This document shows positions 44,601-50,719 of a stretch of 64,000 nucleotides of DNA, in pieces. Made by a program: the position numbers and the translations under genes. Under the pieces are notes generated by a model, which was not told where the DNA came from, made no database searches, and saw only the letters and a program-made list of their open reading frames with translations. Position 1 is the stretch's first letter. Every line of letters starts with the position of its first letter. The stretch spans positions 1 to 64,000 of the forward strand of contig NZ_JAJVKV010000027.1 in NCBI RefSeq assembly GCF_024198175.1, read 5' to 3'. Origin of the DNA: Pyxidicoccus xibeiensis. GTDB lineage: Bacteria; Myxococcota; Myxococcia; Myxococcales; Myxococcaceae.

Positions 44601-44720
44601 CCGGTCATCCTGCCGCCGGACAGTGGCTGTGGCTGCGCGTCCAGCCAGGGCGGCGCGGCCTCGTCCGCGACGCTGCTGTTCCTGGTGGCCGTGCTCGTCT
44701 CCCGCCGCAAGCGGGCCTGA
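35628..44720 (+). CDS. Giant lipoprotein-like surface protein with cadherin-like and PKD repeats and a MYXO-CTERM tail
   Basis: From the GTG at 35628 the product has 3,030 residues. It starts with a lipobox signal (CLLALTLAVAC), a Pro/Ala linker and a conserved N-terminal domain. Fourteen propeller-like repeats of about 50 residues follow (pattern YLVVWxDxRxxxxDIYG), then 19 tandem cadherin/Ig-like repeats of about 90 residues (NDAPVA...DEDT...HGTLSGTPPDVTYTP), two PKD domains (FAWDFGDGAT, FTWDFGDGSA) and a third Ig-like domain. The C-terminus reads DSGCGC, a hydrophobic helix, then RRKRA, as in MYXO-CTERM sorting tails. A surface adhesin or matrix role is plausible but inferred. An upstream TTG (35601) is an alternative start. 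Confidence 0.9.
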   Translation: MRASASSLFAPPFRISCLLALTLAVACTRDAPAPAASEPPAPAVPEAQTPRPESAPFDVGAVIRQVHFAFRPDKEAWSGGHATYTVRSGAQGLTLTPYHHLRDAKAAPRPGVSGKAGAPASTLEGAPLTLGTPRLTRGARRLGADAAKGQVEQDGHLTLARGDVTEHLRNGDDGVEQSWAFERAPAGAGDLLVEIPVEGLTYRGVTGTGLHFSDAKTGLGFRYGHATWVDGRGQRTSLSASFSEGRIQLRVPAGVLDGSAYPAVLDPFITPEFGMDSPVLGPQLDDQMAPVVSALGSTWLVAWLDFHGSGPAHLTGSRVSSSGQVLDPIGITLSPGARSQGGAAIAASSSEWLVVWEDTTSSASDIYGMRVSVSGQVLDPAGIAIAATTGSQISPAVTSSGSGWYVVWSEANSSSSISLINGVRLSSTGQPVGSPVRLSTATGWALSPDVAFNGTNYFVVWQDYTSARGFDIRGARVSSTGTLVDATPRTLVAMGGDQRRAAVANNSTSWFVAWEDLRADSNGGDIFGTVVWSDGTVATPNGQRITVGSGAQTYPDVAALGSGWFLVWEDPENGFPDIQGVSLDSSGSPSRYVTVSADGRAEYLPSVSSAGGDVLVVWYEAHGNYDVHAARVTTSNVVRDTPGLLLSTAYNEQFSPSVARNGTDYLVVWRDNRAGQSDIYGARVTSQGTVLDPSGMALCTVSGEQDNPVVASNGTDWMVAWDDNRFDATYEDLYGVRLSRTGVFLSGWSITQLSSAMRRPALASDGTDWYVVWEDGRSSLSLASWDIFGARISPAGVVTPSAGTNLTTGNNFRQGSPSIAFNGTDYLVAWTDYRSGEDIYGTRVSRTGTVMPEGGFMLSGAPGDQLAPVVASAGSEWFVVWQDARTGLDIYGTRVSSSGVVMDAPGLAIATTAIAQRNPTVASDGTNYFVAWEEQTTSTNRDIHGARLSGAGSVLDAPFAIAAAAENETLPSAATHAPSEFMLVYQRTSSATATPNERIRARRVTFNRAPVVSARTLTTAEDTPAAITLTGTDADSNSITFTLVTPPGQGTLSGTPPDVTYTPSANYHGPDSFTYRATDAWGESSAPATVSVTVTPVNDPPTGVPVPVQLNEDSAVDLPPLQGTDPDNDALTFAVQELPTHGTLTGTPASLRYVPDADHHGTDSFTFIVTDASGAASAPVRVPITIHPMNDVPVAFPQSAQLDQDSGVDLVLQGMDVDGDALTFHIDRVPAHGTLSGTAPSVRYTPATGYSGPDDFVFRVRDGQASSASVTVSLTVRYVNGAPTAIARWVTTPEDTALALTLSGVDPDGGALTYAVATWPTHGSLSGTPPSLTYTPGPDFHGSDRFTFVVRDSSGLSSAPATVTVTVAPVNDAPVGLAQSGELDEDTRLDLVLRASDVDGDILTFNTTVPPSRGSLTGTPPNVRYVPFPNLHGTDSFSFQVSDGRALSAPVTVSLTIRPVNDAPRANPISILMNEDAPVNITLSGTDPEGEALTFAVATPPAHGTLSGTPPNVTYTPTADFNGDDLITYTATDTAGATSPPGSIRITVRPNNDHPVAHSQAVELDEDTPAAITLTGSDVEGSALTFVIGRPPAHGSLSGTPPDVTYTPASGFHGTDSFTFTVRDDQVFPSASATVSLSVRPVNDAPVALGQSRVADEDTQLTLTLTGRDVDGDELTFNLASAPTHGALSGSAPDVTYTPASDFHGEDSFTFTVTDAHGATSEAATVRLTVRPVNDSPEAQAQAVETDEDTARAITLAGSDVEGGSLTFAIAAPPAHGTLSGTPPDVTYTPTADFHGTDGFTFTATDSSGATSAPATVMVTVQPMNDTPVATAQSRETDEDTAVSLRLAGTDVDGEDLTFALGSTPTRGTLSGTPPDVTYTPDANFHGTDSFTFTVTDATGVTSAPATVTLTVRPTNDAPVAVAQSQETNEDLPVLLALTGTDLDDQYLTFAVATQPAHGTVTGTPPDVTYTPAADFHGTDRFTFTVTDASGATSAPATVSLTVRPVNDAPVALAQSGSLDEDTGLDLVLRGSDVDGDALTFIIAVPPSRGSLTGTPPDVRYTPPPNFHGTDSFSFQVSDGRERSALVSVSLTMRPVNDAPVALPFGIGLDEDASMNFTLSGTDPEGEALTYAVATPPAHGMLIGSAPDLTYQPAADFHGTDSFTFTATDATGATSPAATVHITVNPINDAPVAQAVSAELDEDTPAIITLAGSDVEGNALTFIIGQPPAHGMLSGTPPAVRYLPARDFHGADSFTFTVRDSRGATSTPATVSLTVRPRNDAPVALAQTAETNEDTSVSLSLTGTDVDGQGLTFALGSMPERGTLTGTPPDVTYTPAANFHGTDRFTFTVTDASGATSAPATVTVTVLSVNDAPVALAQSRETEEDRQLALTLSGTDTDGDDLTFTLGSPPTHGVLTGSAPDLTYTPAADFHGEDSFTFTVTDTRGATSASATVRLTVRPVNDTPVAHAQAVETDEDTTRAITLTGADVEGGSLTFAFATPPARGTLSGTPPHVTYTPAADFHGTDSFTFTAMDPSGATSAPETVTVTVRPSNDAPVATAQSRETDEDTAVSLTLSGTDVDGQDLTFTVATQPEHGALTGTPPDVTYTPAADFHGTDSFTFTVSDGVATSTATVSLTVRPVNDVPLALDQTLQVEPEPTALTLAGTDADGDSLTFAIHTQPEQGTLTGTPPEVTFTPSEGFRGTATFTFTVSDGMATSAPATVTLRVGNSAPVVAFTTQTQRPDEGEALRFQTTAADANGDALTFAWDFGDGATSEETSPTHAYANEGTYETVLTVTDGIDTVRQSVVLEVQNAAPVLVPVEAPARAEEGQALTFHAQASDSGERDALAFTWDFGDGSAPASGPETTHTYADSGTYTVKVTVTDDVGAFTQSVREVQVANLPPVPEPVPAQTARGGDALSLQLAATDVAGERDPLTWSLVEGPGAVTPEGLYTWQTEASTDGHFPVRVRVTDDDGGSADLVLDVTVTARQQRPVILPPDSGCGCASSQGGAASSATLLFLVAVLVSRRKRA
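36450..38650 (+). repeat. Fourteen propeller-like coding repeats
   Basis: Fourteen copies of a roughly 50-codon unit end in aromatic-x-V-V/A-W (WLVAW, WLVVW, WYVVW, YFVVW and so on), followed by an acidic turn and a D-I-Y/F-G motif. The pattern fits two seven-bladed beta-propellers or one larger toroid; the fold is inferred. Confidence 0.8.
38652..43811 (+). repeat. Nineteen cadherin-like tandem repeats of about 270 bp
   Basis: Each unit runs from an APVA-like start to a VRPVND-like end, with an acidic DEDT motif, DxDGDxLTF and FHGTDSFTFTVTD. The acidic motifs resemble calcium ligands of cadherin-type domains. The mean length is about 272 bp. Units 5-11 and 12-18 form two related blocks. Confidence 0.92.
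39744..43553 (+). repeat. Two adjacent 1.9-kb super-repeats (seven domains each)
   Basis: Block A (39744-41651, 1908 bp) and block B (41652-43553, 1902 bp) align domain for domain: 5 with 12, 6 with 13, 7 with 14, 8 with 16, 9 with 17 and 10 with 18. For example LDLVLRASDVDGD matches LDLVLRGSDVDGD. Domains 11 and 15 are alike but sit at different places, as if one unit moved or was gained after the duplication. Confidence 0.75.
44616..44717 (+). other. MYXO-CTERM-like sorting signal
   Basis: The last 34 codons encode a Cys-Gly-Cys motif (DSGCGCASS), a hydrophobic helix (SATLLFLVAVLV) and a basic end (SRRKRA). This is the layout of MYXO-CTERM tails, which are thought to be processed at the Cys during export to the cell surface. 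Confidence 0.85.
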
Positions 44721-44781
44721 GCGCGCGGCCCCACGCCCGTCCACCCCGGCTAACATGGGCCGCCGAGGTGGATGGGCGCGC

Positions 44782-45693
44782 ATGGACTATCAGGCGATTC
44801 TCACCGAGGTGATGGCCGCGGTCCGGCCCTCCATCGGACAGGGGCGGGTGGCCAACTACATTCCGGCCCTGGCGGCGGTGGACCCGGGCCGCTTCGGCAT
44901 GGCGCTGGCCACCGTGGACGGCCAGCTGTTCGGCGTGGGCGACTGGCGGGTGCCCTTCTCCATCCAGAGCATCTCCAAGGTCTTCACCCTGGCCCTCACG
45001 CTCGCCAGGGACGGGGACACCCTCTGGCGCCGGGTGGGCAAGGAGCCCTCGGGCAATCCCTTCAACTCCCTGGTCCAGCTCGAGTACGAGCAGGGCATCC
45101 CCCGCAACCCCTTCATCAACGCGGGTGCGCTCGTCATCACCGACCGGCTGCTCGGCCTCACCGGTGACGCCCGCGGCGTGCTGCGCGACTTCCTCCGCGC
45201 GGAGAGCGGCAACCCGGACGTGGACTTCGACCCCGTCGTCGCCGCGTCCGAGGCCGAGCACGGCCACCGCAACTCCGCCCTCGCCCACTTCATGGCGAGC
45301 TACGGCAACATCGAGAACCCTGTCCCGCGCGTGCTGGAGCACTACTTCTGGCAGTGCTCGCTGGCCATGAGCTGCGCGGACCTCGCCCGCGCCTGCGGCT
45401 TCCTCGCCCGCCACGGCGAGCGCGCCGGAGGCGACAGGCTCCTCACCCGGAGCCAGGCCAAGCAGGTCAACGCGGTGATGCTCACCTGTGGCACCTACGA
45501 CGCCGCGGGAGAGTTCGCCTACCGCGTCGGCCTGCCCGGCAAGAGCGGCGTGGGCGGAGGCATCATCGCCATCATCCCCAACCGCTGCGGCCTGTGCGTC
45601 TGGAGCCCCGGGCTCGACGCACGCGGCAACTCCGTGGCGGGCGTGGACGCCCTGGACCAGTTCACCACGCTGACAGGCCTCTCCGTGTTCTGA
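44782..45693 (+). CDS. glsA: Glutaminase
   Basis: This beta-lactamase-fold glutaminase hydrolyses glutamine to glutamate and ammonia. The 303-residue protein begins MDYQAILTEVMAAVRPSIGQG and shows the catalytic SxxK motif S63-I-S-K66 (FSIQSISKVF), the substrate motifs SGNPFNSLVQLE and PRNPFINAGAL, the YGNIENPV loop and GKSGVGGGIIAIIP near the C-terminus. The first Met after the GAGGTGGATGG region was used. Length is typical of the family. Gene order gives no further clue to regulation. Confidence 0.96.
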   Translation: MDYQAILTEVMAAVRPSIGQGRVANYIPALAAVDPGRFGMALATVDGQLFGVGDWRVPFSIQSISKVFTLALTLARDGDTLWRRVGKEPSGNPFNSLVQLEYEQGIPRNPFINAGALVITDRLLGLTGDARGVLRDFLRAESGNPDVDFDPVVAASEAEHGHRNSALAHFMASYGNIENPVPRVLEHYFWQCSLAMSCADLARACGFLARHGERAGGDRLLTRSQAKQVNAVMLTCGTYDAAGEFAYRVGLPGKSGVGGGIIAIIPNRCGLCVWSPGLDARGNSVAGVDALDQFTTLTGLSVF

Positions 45694-45712
45694 ACACCCC
45701 TCCCAGAGTCCG

Positions 45713-45741
45713 TTGACAGCACGCTTTCCTCATCATCCAAT
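45713..45741 (+). promoter_or_regulatory. Consensus-like promoter with transcription starting at the ATG
   Basis: A perfect TTGACA (45713-45718) is followed after 17 bp by TCCAAT (45736-45741). The expected +1 falls at about 45748, which is the A of the ATG of the next gene. No Shine-Dalgarno sequence is present, so the mRNA may be leaderless. Confidence 0.6.
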
Positions 45742-45747
45742 AAAGTG

Positions 45748-46626
45748 ATGAGAAACCTTATTTCCGCGATTTGCACCACTACCTTGCTCTCTGCCGCGTG
45801 CGGGGGCGAGGGCGCCCTGGACGAAGGCACGGCCCCTGGCGAGGCACTCACGCACCAGGAGCAGGCCGCCTACTCGGGCGTGAATGGCACGTACTGTCTG
45901 GAGAGCCCGTACAACTGCAAGCTGCAGGACCCGGGCGGCAACCGCGTCCCCACGAACGACCCGGCCGACGACAACTGGGGCCTGGTGACGGGCGTTCCCA
46001 TCCGGGACGGCAACGGCACGGTGGTGGGCACCAACACGCGGACGAGCGCCGCCTTCAACTACGGCCAGACGCGCACCTTCGCGGGGGAGCTGCATGCCTT
46101 CGCGGTGTCGACCTCCAACTCGAGCGCCGGGTGGCTGCCCATGTCCGCCATCCTCGGGCGGACGTCCTTCGAGCAGAAGGTCGGCCACGTCTCGGCGCTG
46201 GGCGCGGGCCTGGCGAAGCTGGGCTGCTACGCCGTGCGCAACTCGCACGACCCCGTGCTCGAGCTCAAGAAGGTGGTCTACGACAGCACGGCGACCCACG
46301 AGCGCGCGGGCGACTACCTGCCGCTGGTGCGCGCCAATGGCCTGCGCTCGGTCAACCTCATCTTCAACGTACCGGGCTTCGCCCTGGGAGGCCCCGCGGT
46401 GGACCACTTCCCGGCGGGCACGAAGTTCCAGCGCCTGGACGTGCCCACCGATGACGGCCCGCCGTCCATCGACATCCCGCTCTGGGTCCAGGACAGCACG
46501 GGCCGCTACCGCCAGCAGTCGGGGACGATGAAGTTCATCTACGGCTACGTCATCGCCGCCACGGGCACCAAGCGCAACGGGTGGATGGCGTACGACGCGC
46601 TCCTGGTCAGCTCCGGCTGCCCGTGA
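45748..46626 (+). CDS. Predicted lipoprotein of unknown function (292 aa)
   Basis: The product has a lipoprotein signal (LISAICTTTLLSAAC) with Gly after the Cys. The mature part contains the Cys pair YCLESPYNC and repeated Asp/Asn-Gly turns (VPIRDGNGTVVG) and looks beta-rich. I recognise no family. A GTG three bases upstream is an alternative start, but the promoter points to the ATG at 45748. A loose inverted repeat (CCCTGCC at 46644, GGCAGGG at 46670) follows the stop and may mark the transcript end. Confidence 0.8.
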   Translation: MRNLISAICTTTLLSAACGGEGALDEGTAPGEALTHQEQAAYSGVNGTYCLESPYNCKLQDPGGNRVPTNDPADDNWGLVTGVPIRDGNGTVVGTNTRTSAAFNYGQTRTFAGELHAFAVSTSNSSAGWLPMSAILGRTSFEQKVGHVSALGAGLAKLGCYAVRNSHDPVLELKKVVYDSTATHERAGDYLPLVRANGLRSVNLIFNVPGFALGGPAVDHFPAGTKFQRLDVPTDDGPPSIDIPLWVQDSTGRYRQQSGTMKFIYGYVIAATGTKRNGWMAYDALLVSSGCP

Positions 46627-46734
46627 GCCCCTGAAGGCCCTCGCCCTGCCCGGCGCACGGAAGTGTCCAGGCAGGGTGCAGCGGCGGCCCGCTCCGGAGG
46701 TCTCACGAGGACAGCGGAGGCAAGACAGGCCACG

Positions 46735-47151
46735 ATGCGCCCCATGCGCCCTTCCCTCCTGCTCTGTTCCTTGCTGCTGTGCCTCGGCTGTGCGCGCTCG
46801 GTGGAGCCCACCCAGCGGCCCACGGATGCGGCTTCTCCCGAGGCCGGCGGCGAGCTGGCGCCCCCCGCTCCGGCCGTCACGGATGCCGGCCCCGTCGCCG
46901 AGGCGGAGTGCCGGAGCGACGCCGACTGCGCCGTCACCAACATGCCCGAGGGCGAGTGCTGCCCCACGCTGTGCACCGGCCGCGTGGTGACGGCAAGGGA
47001 GGCCCAGGGGCTGCTCGCGAGTGAGCGCGCCTGCGTGGAGCGCGGTGAGCCCTGCGCCCTTCCCCCCTGCGCGCCCCCCAGGAGCCGCATCGTCCCGGTG
47101 TGCACTGGCGGTCGTTGCACCGCGAGAATGGTGCCGATGGAGTCGCCGTAA
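46735..47151 (+). CDS. Small Cys-rich lipoprotein (138 aa)
   Basis: A lipobox signal (RPSLLLCSLLLCLGC) precedes a Pro/Ala linker and a Cys-rich module (AECRSDADCAVTNMPEGECC ... CALPPC ... CTGGRC). The SDxDC-type Cys cluster recurs in small secreted myxobacterial proteins, including the gene at 54751-55068 here. The Met at 46735 or the one at 46744 could be the start. The function is unknown; the disulfide-rich layout suggests an extracytoplasmic location. Confidence 0.75.
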   Translation: MRPMRPSLLLCSLLLCLGCARSVEPTQRPTDAASPEAGGELAPPAPAVTDAGPVAEAECRSDADCAVTNMPEGECCPTLCTGRVVTAREAQGLLASERACVERGEPCALPPCAPPRSRIVPVCTGGRCTARMVPMESP

Positions 47152-47227
47152 CTTCCCCCAGGTCCAAGGCTCCGAAGTAGGCTGAACACGCAGACGGTCG
47201 TTCTTCCACGCCCCTCGGGAGGGACAC

Positions 47228-47818
47228 ATGAAGCGCTGGTGTGGGTTTCTGGCAATGGTAGCGGTAGCGCTGTGGACGAGCTGCGACGGGAAGAAGTCGG
47301 ACAGGCCCACGCGCGCCCAGCTGCGGAAGACAGGTGCCGCGACGGTGGAGGTGGTCCCCTCGGACGGCCAGCTCCCCTACTGCATGCTCTACACGGTGTC
47401 CGAGAAGGGGGTCATCCGGCAGCTCACGCTCACGCGGGAGAACCGCTCCATCCGGTGTGACGCGAACAGGCCTGTGGCCAACACGAGCTTCCGCATCCCC
47501 GTCCAGGAGGGGAAGGTGCGGATGTACATCTTCTTCTCCGACGAGCGCATCCCCGCGGGCCCGGTGGCGCAGCAGCTCTATGACTTGCGAGGCCAGGAGC
47601 GCATCAACGCCATGGACCTGCGCCTGCCCGGCCGCGTGTTCGTGGAGACGCTGGAGTTCAGTCCCGAGGAGGCCGCGCCGACCGTGACGGGCGCGGTGGT
47701 GGGTGCGCAGGGCGAGGTGGATGCCGGCACCAACGGGAACGGCAACGGCGCGGGCGCCCCGGTGCTCCCGGACGGCGGCACCCTGGGAGCGCCGCCGGGC
47801 TCGGAAGAGACGCCCTGA
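47228..47818 (+). CDS. Predicted lipoprotein of unknown function (196 aa)
   Basis: The signal (MKRWCGFLAMVAVALWTSC) ends in a lipobox with Asp at +2, which in E. coli favours inner-membrane retention. The mature part has VPSDGQLPYCMLYTVSEKG, with a second Cys at RSIRCD, and a Gly/Asn-rich C-terminal tail. GGGAGGG precedes the ATG. No family is recognised. Confidence 0.8.
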   Translation: MKRWCGFLAMVAVALWTSCDGKKSDRPTRAQLRKTGAATVEVVPSDGQLPYCMLYTVSEKGVIRQLTLTRENRSIRCDANRPVANTSFRIPVQEGKVRMYIFFSDERIPAGPVAQQLYDLRGQERINAMDLRLPGRVFVETLEFSPEEAAPTVTGAVVGAQGEVDAGTNGNGNGAGAPVLPDGGTLGAPPGSEETP

Positions 47819-47824
47819 GCAGCA

Positions 47825-47855
47825 CCGGGGGAGGCAGGGACAGGGCCTCCCCCGG
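47825..47855. terminator. Bidirectional hairpin between convergent genes
   Basis: CCGGGGGAGGC and GCCTCCCCCGG form a perfect 11-bp stem with a 9-nt loop, 7 bp after the lipoprotein stop and 18 bp from the end of the alcohol dehydrogenase gene. There is no T-run on either side, but the location between convergent genes supports a terminator role. Confidence 0.6.
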
Positions 47856-47873
47856 AGCACGCGGGGCCCGCGG

Positions 47874-49058
47874 CTAGAAGGCCTCGCGGGCCATGGCCAG
47901 CAGGTCGGCCTCGGTCACCTTGCGCGGGTTGCTCAGGTGCGAGGCGTCCTGGAAGGCCTTGTCGGCAATCTTCGGCAGGTCCTTCTCCTGGACGCCCGCG
48001 TCGCGCAGCCGCGCGGGGATGCCGACGGCCGCGTTGAGCCGGCGCACCCGGTCGATGGCGTTGCTGGCGAGCACCTCCTCGCGCGCGTTGGACGTGTCAC
48101 CCATGGCCACTGCCACGCGGGCCAGCCGCGCCGTGCAGACCGCGCGGTTGAACTCCATCACCACCGGCAGGACGATGGCGTTGGACAGGCCGTGGTGCAC
48201 GCCGGAGATGGGCGTGAGCGCGTGTGCCAGTGCGTGGCAGGCGCCCAGGCCCTTCTGGAAGGCCATGGCGCCCTCCATGGCCGCCACCATCATGTCCGTG
48301 CGCGCGGCCAGGTTGCTGCCCTCGCGCACCGCCGTCACCAGCGAGCGCCCCACGCGGTGGATGCCGTCGATGGCCACCGCGTCCGCCAGTGGGTGGAAGC
48401 CGTTGGCCAGGTACGCCTCCAGGCAGTGGGTGAAGGCATCCATGCCCGTGGCCGCGGTAACGCCGGGAGGCAGCCCCAGCGTCAGCTCCGGGTCGCAGAT
48501 GGCCGCGCGAGGCAGCAGGTGCGGGCTGAAGATGACCGTCTTGCGGCCCGTGTCCTCCAGCGTCACCACGCCCGAGCGCCCCACCTCCGAGCCGGTGCCC
48601 GCGGTGGTGGGAATCGCGATGAGCGGCGGCAGGTCGTCGTTCACGAACTGGTCCCCACCCTTGGCGTCGTCGTAGCGGCTGAGCGGCGGCTCGTGCGTGG
48701 TCATCAACTGCACCAGCTTGCCCGCGTCCAGGGCGCTGCCACCGCCCAGGGCGACGATGCCGTCACAGCCGCCCTTGCGGTAGGCCTCCAGGCCGGCGAA
48801 GACGTCGCGCTCGGTGGGGTTGGGCTCCACGCGGTCGAAGACGGCGCACTCCAGGCCGGCGCCCTTGAGCACCTCCTGCACGCGCGCGGCCAGCCCCGCC
48901 TTCACCACGCCGGCGTCCGTCACGAGCAGCGGGCGCTTCATCTTCAGGCGCTGCGCCTGTGCGGGCAGCCGCTGGAGTGCGCCCGCGCCGAAGACGATGC
49001 GCGTGGGCCAGGCCATCTCCGTGACACGCGGCTCGGTGGGGATGTCGAACGGCTTCAT
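47874..49058 (-). CDS. Iron-containing alcohol dehydrogenase
   Basis: This group III NAD(P)-dependent dehydrogenase interconverts alcohols and aldehydes. The 394-residue protein has the dinucleotide motif ALGGGSALDAGKLVQLM, the TAGTGSEVGRSGV segment and the metal-binding region MDAFTHCLEAY...HPLADA with later His residues in CHALAHALTPISGVHHG. The ATG at 49058 follows a perfect GGAGGAAG. It begins 26 nt after the glutamine-synthetase-like gene and is co-transcribed with it, so it may oxidise or reduce an amine-derived aldehyde (inference). Confidence 0.9.
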   Translation of the reverse strand: MKPFDIPTEPRVTEMAWPTRIVFGAGALQRLPAQAQRLKMKRPLLVTDAGVVKAGLAARVQEVLKGAGLECAVFDRVEPNPTERDVFAGLEAYRKGGCDGIVALGGGSALDAGKLVQLMTTHEPPLSRYDDAKGGDQFVNDDLPPLIAIPTTAGTGSEVGRSGVVTLEDTGRKTVIFSPHLLPRAAICDPELTLGLPPGVTAATGMDAFTHCLEAYLANGFHPLADAVAIDGIHRVGRSLVTAVREGSNLAARTDMMVAAMEGAMAFQKGLGACHALAHALTPISGVHHGLSNAIVLPVVMEFNRAVCTARLARVAVAMGDTSNAREEVLASNAIDRVRRLNAAVGIPARLRDAGVQEKDLPKIADKAFQDASHLSNPRKVTEADLLAMAREAF

Positions 49059-49084
49059 GACTGCTTCCTCCATCGTCGTGCTCA

Positions 49085-50542
49085 TCAGATGAGCTCCAGG
49101 TAGCGCTCCAGCTCCCAATTGGTGACGGCGCGCTCGTACTGGCGCACCTCCCACTCGCGCGTGCGCACGAAGTGGTCCACGAATCCTTCCCCCAGCAGCT
49201 CCCGCGCGCGCTCGCTGTTCTTGAGCAGCGCCACCGCTTCCTTCAGGTTGCGAGGCAGCGGCCGGGAGTCGGCGACCGCGTACGCGTTGCTGTTGCAGGC
49301 GGCGGGCGGCTCCACCTCGTTTTCGATGCCCCACAGGCCCGCGGCCAGGCTGACCGCCATGCCGATGTACGCGTTCATGTCCGCGCCGAGCTGCCGGTAC
49401 TCAATCCGCATCGCCTTGGCGTTCTCGCCGATGACGCGGATGGCGGTGGTGCGGTTCTCCAGGCCCCACGTCGCGGTGGTGGGCGCCCAGGTGTTCTCCA
49501 CGCTGCGCTTGTAGCTGTTGATGGTGGGCCAGTAGAGCGCCGTCAGCTCCGGCATCAGCTCGAGCTGCCCGCCGATGTAGTGACGCATCATCCGGCTCAT
49601 GCCGTGGGGCGCGCCCTCGTCGTGGAAGAGGTTGCGGTCGCCCTTGAGGTCCCACAGCGACTGGTGCACGTGCCCCGAGCACCCCGGCAGCTTCGCGTTC
49701 ACCTTGGCCATGAAGCACGCGCTCAGGCCATGGCGGGAGCAGATCTCCTTCACCACCGTCTTGAAGAGCACCGCCTTGTCGGCGGACTTCTCGATGTCGT
49801 CGTAGCGGATGGCGGCCTCGAACACGCCGGGCCCCGTCTCCGTGTGGAAGCCCTCGATGTTCAGCCCGAAGGCGTTGCACCCGTCGATGAGCGCGTGCAC
49901 CAGCGGCGCGTTCTGCGAGGTGCGCAGCCACGAGTAGCCGAACATGCCCGGCGTCAGCGGCGTCAGCCCCTGGAAGCCCTTCTCCTTCAGGGTGTGGGGC
50001 TGCTCCTTGAAGATGAAGAACTCGTACTCCGCGCCGAAGCGGGGCAGGTAGCCCAGCCCGCGCGCACGGGCCGCAATCTTCTGGAGCAGCTGCCGCGGGC
50101 TCGCCTCCAGCGGCGAGCCGTCCGCGTTGACGAAGTCCAGCAGGAAGGCCGCGGTGTCCGGCTCCCACGGAATGATGCGCCCGGTGGTGGTGTCCACCTT
50201 CGCGTGCGCGTCCGGGTAGCCCGTGTGCCAGCCCGTCACCTGGGTGTTGTCGAGCAGCTCGTCGTGCAAATCCCACCCGAAGACGACGTCGCAGAAGCCC
50301 AGGCCGCCCTTGGCGGCGCTGAGGAACTTCTCCAGGGAGATGTACTTGCCGCGCCAGACGCCATCGACGTCCACCGCGCCCACCTTCACCTTCTTGATGC
50401 CCTTCTCGTCCAGCCACCGGCGCAGCGTGTCGGTGTCCGTGGAGTCGCGAGGCGTGCCGCGCGCGGGCTCTCGCTCCTTGGTGCGGGCTCTTCGGGCCAT
50501 GGCTGGATGCGTGAGGACCTTCGCCTTGGAACGCGTCGGCAT
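49085..50542 (-). CDS. Glutamine-synthetase family enzyme (PuuA/GlnA3-like)
   Basis: The 485-residue protein has a basic N-terminal extension, the glutamine-synthetase beta-grasp domain and catalytic domain motifs: GAEYEFFIFKE (metal-binding Glu), the HTETGPGVFEAA segment, GCSGHVHQSLWD and the ENRTTAIRV arginine. Divergence from GlnA and the PuuA-like style suggest gamma-glutamylation of an amine or polyamine rather than ammonia assimilation; this is inference. AAGGA precedes the ATG. It is paired with an iron alcohol dehydrogenase and divergent from a class I amidotransferase. Confidence 0.85.
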   Translation of the reverse strand: MPTRSKAKVLTHPAMARRARTKEREPARGTPRDSTDTDTLRRWLDEKGIKKVKVGAVDVDGVWRGKYISLEKFLSAAKGGLGFCDVVFGWDLHDELLDNTQVTGWHTGYPDAHAKVDTTTGRIIPWEPDTAAFLLDFVNADGSPLEASPRQLLQKIAARARGLGYLPRFGAEYEFFIFKEQPHTLKEKGFQGLTPLTPGMFGYSWLRTSQNAPLVHALIDGCNAFGLNIEGFHTETGPGVFEAAIRYDDIEKSADKAVLFKTVVKEICSRHGLSACFMAKVNAKLPGCSGHVHQSLWDLKGDRNLFHDEGAPHGMSRMMRHYIGGQLELMPELTALYWPTINSYKRSVENTWAPTTATWGLENRTTAIRVIGENAKAMRIEYRQLGADMNAYIGMAVSLAAGLWGIENEVEPPAACNSNAYAVADSRPLPRNLKEAVALLKNSERARELLGEGFVDHFVRTREWEVRQYERAVTNWELERYLELI

Positions 50543-50719
50543 GGGTTTCTTCCTTACTGGCCGCCAAGGGTGGCGGGCGGGCCGTCGATGAGCAGCTTGA
50601 GCGCGTGGAGCCGAGGAGTGAGCGAGCGAGCGTCGGTCATCGAGGTGCCTCGGGGGTTCCGCCGCCGGGTGGTTCAGGAGCGGACACGCGTGGCACGAGA
50701 CGTTAGGAACGAGGCAAGG

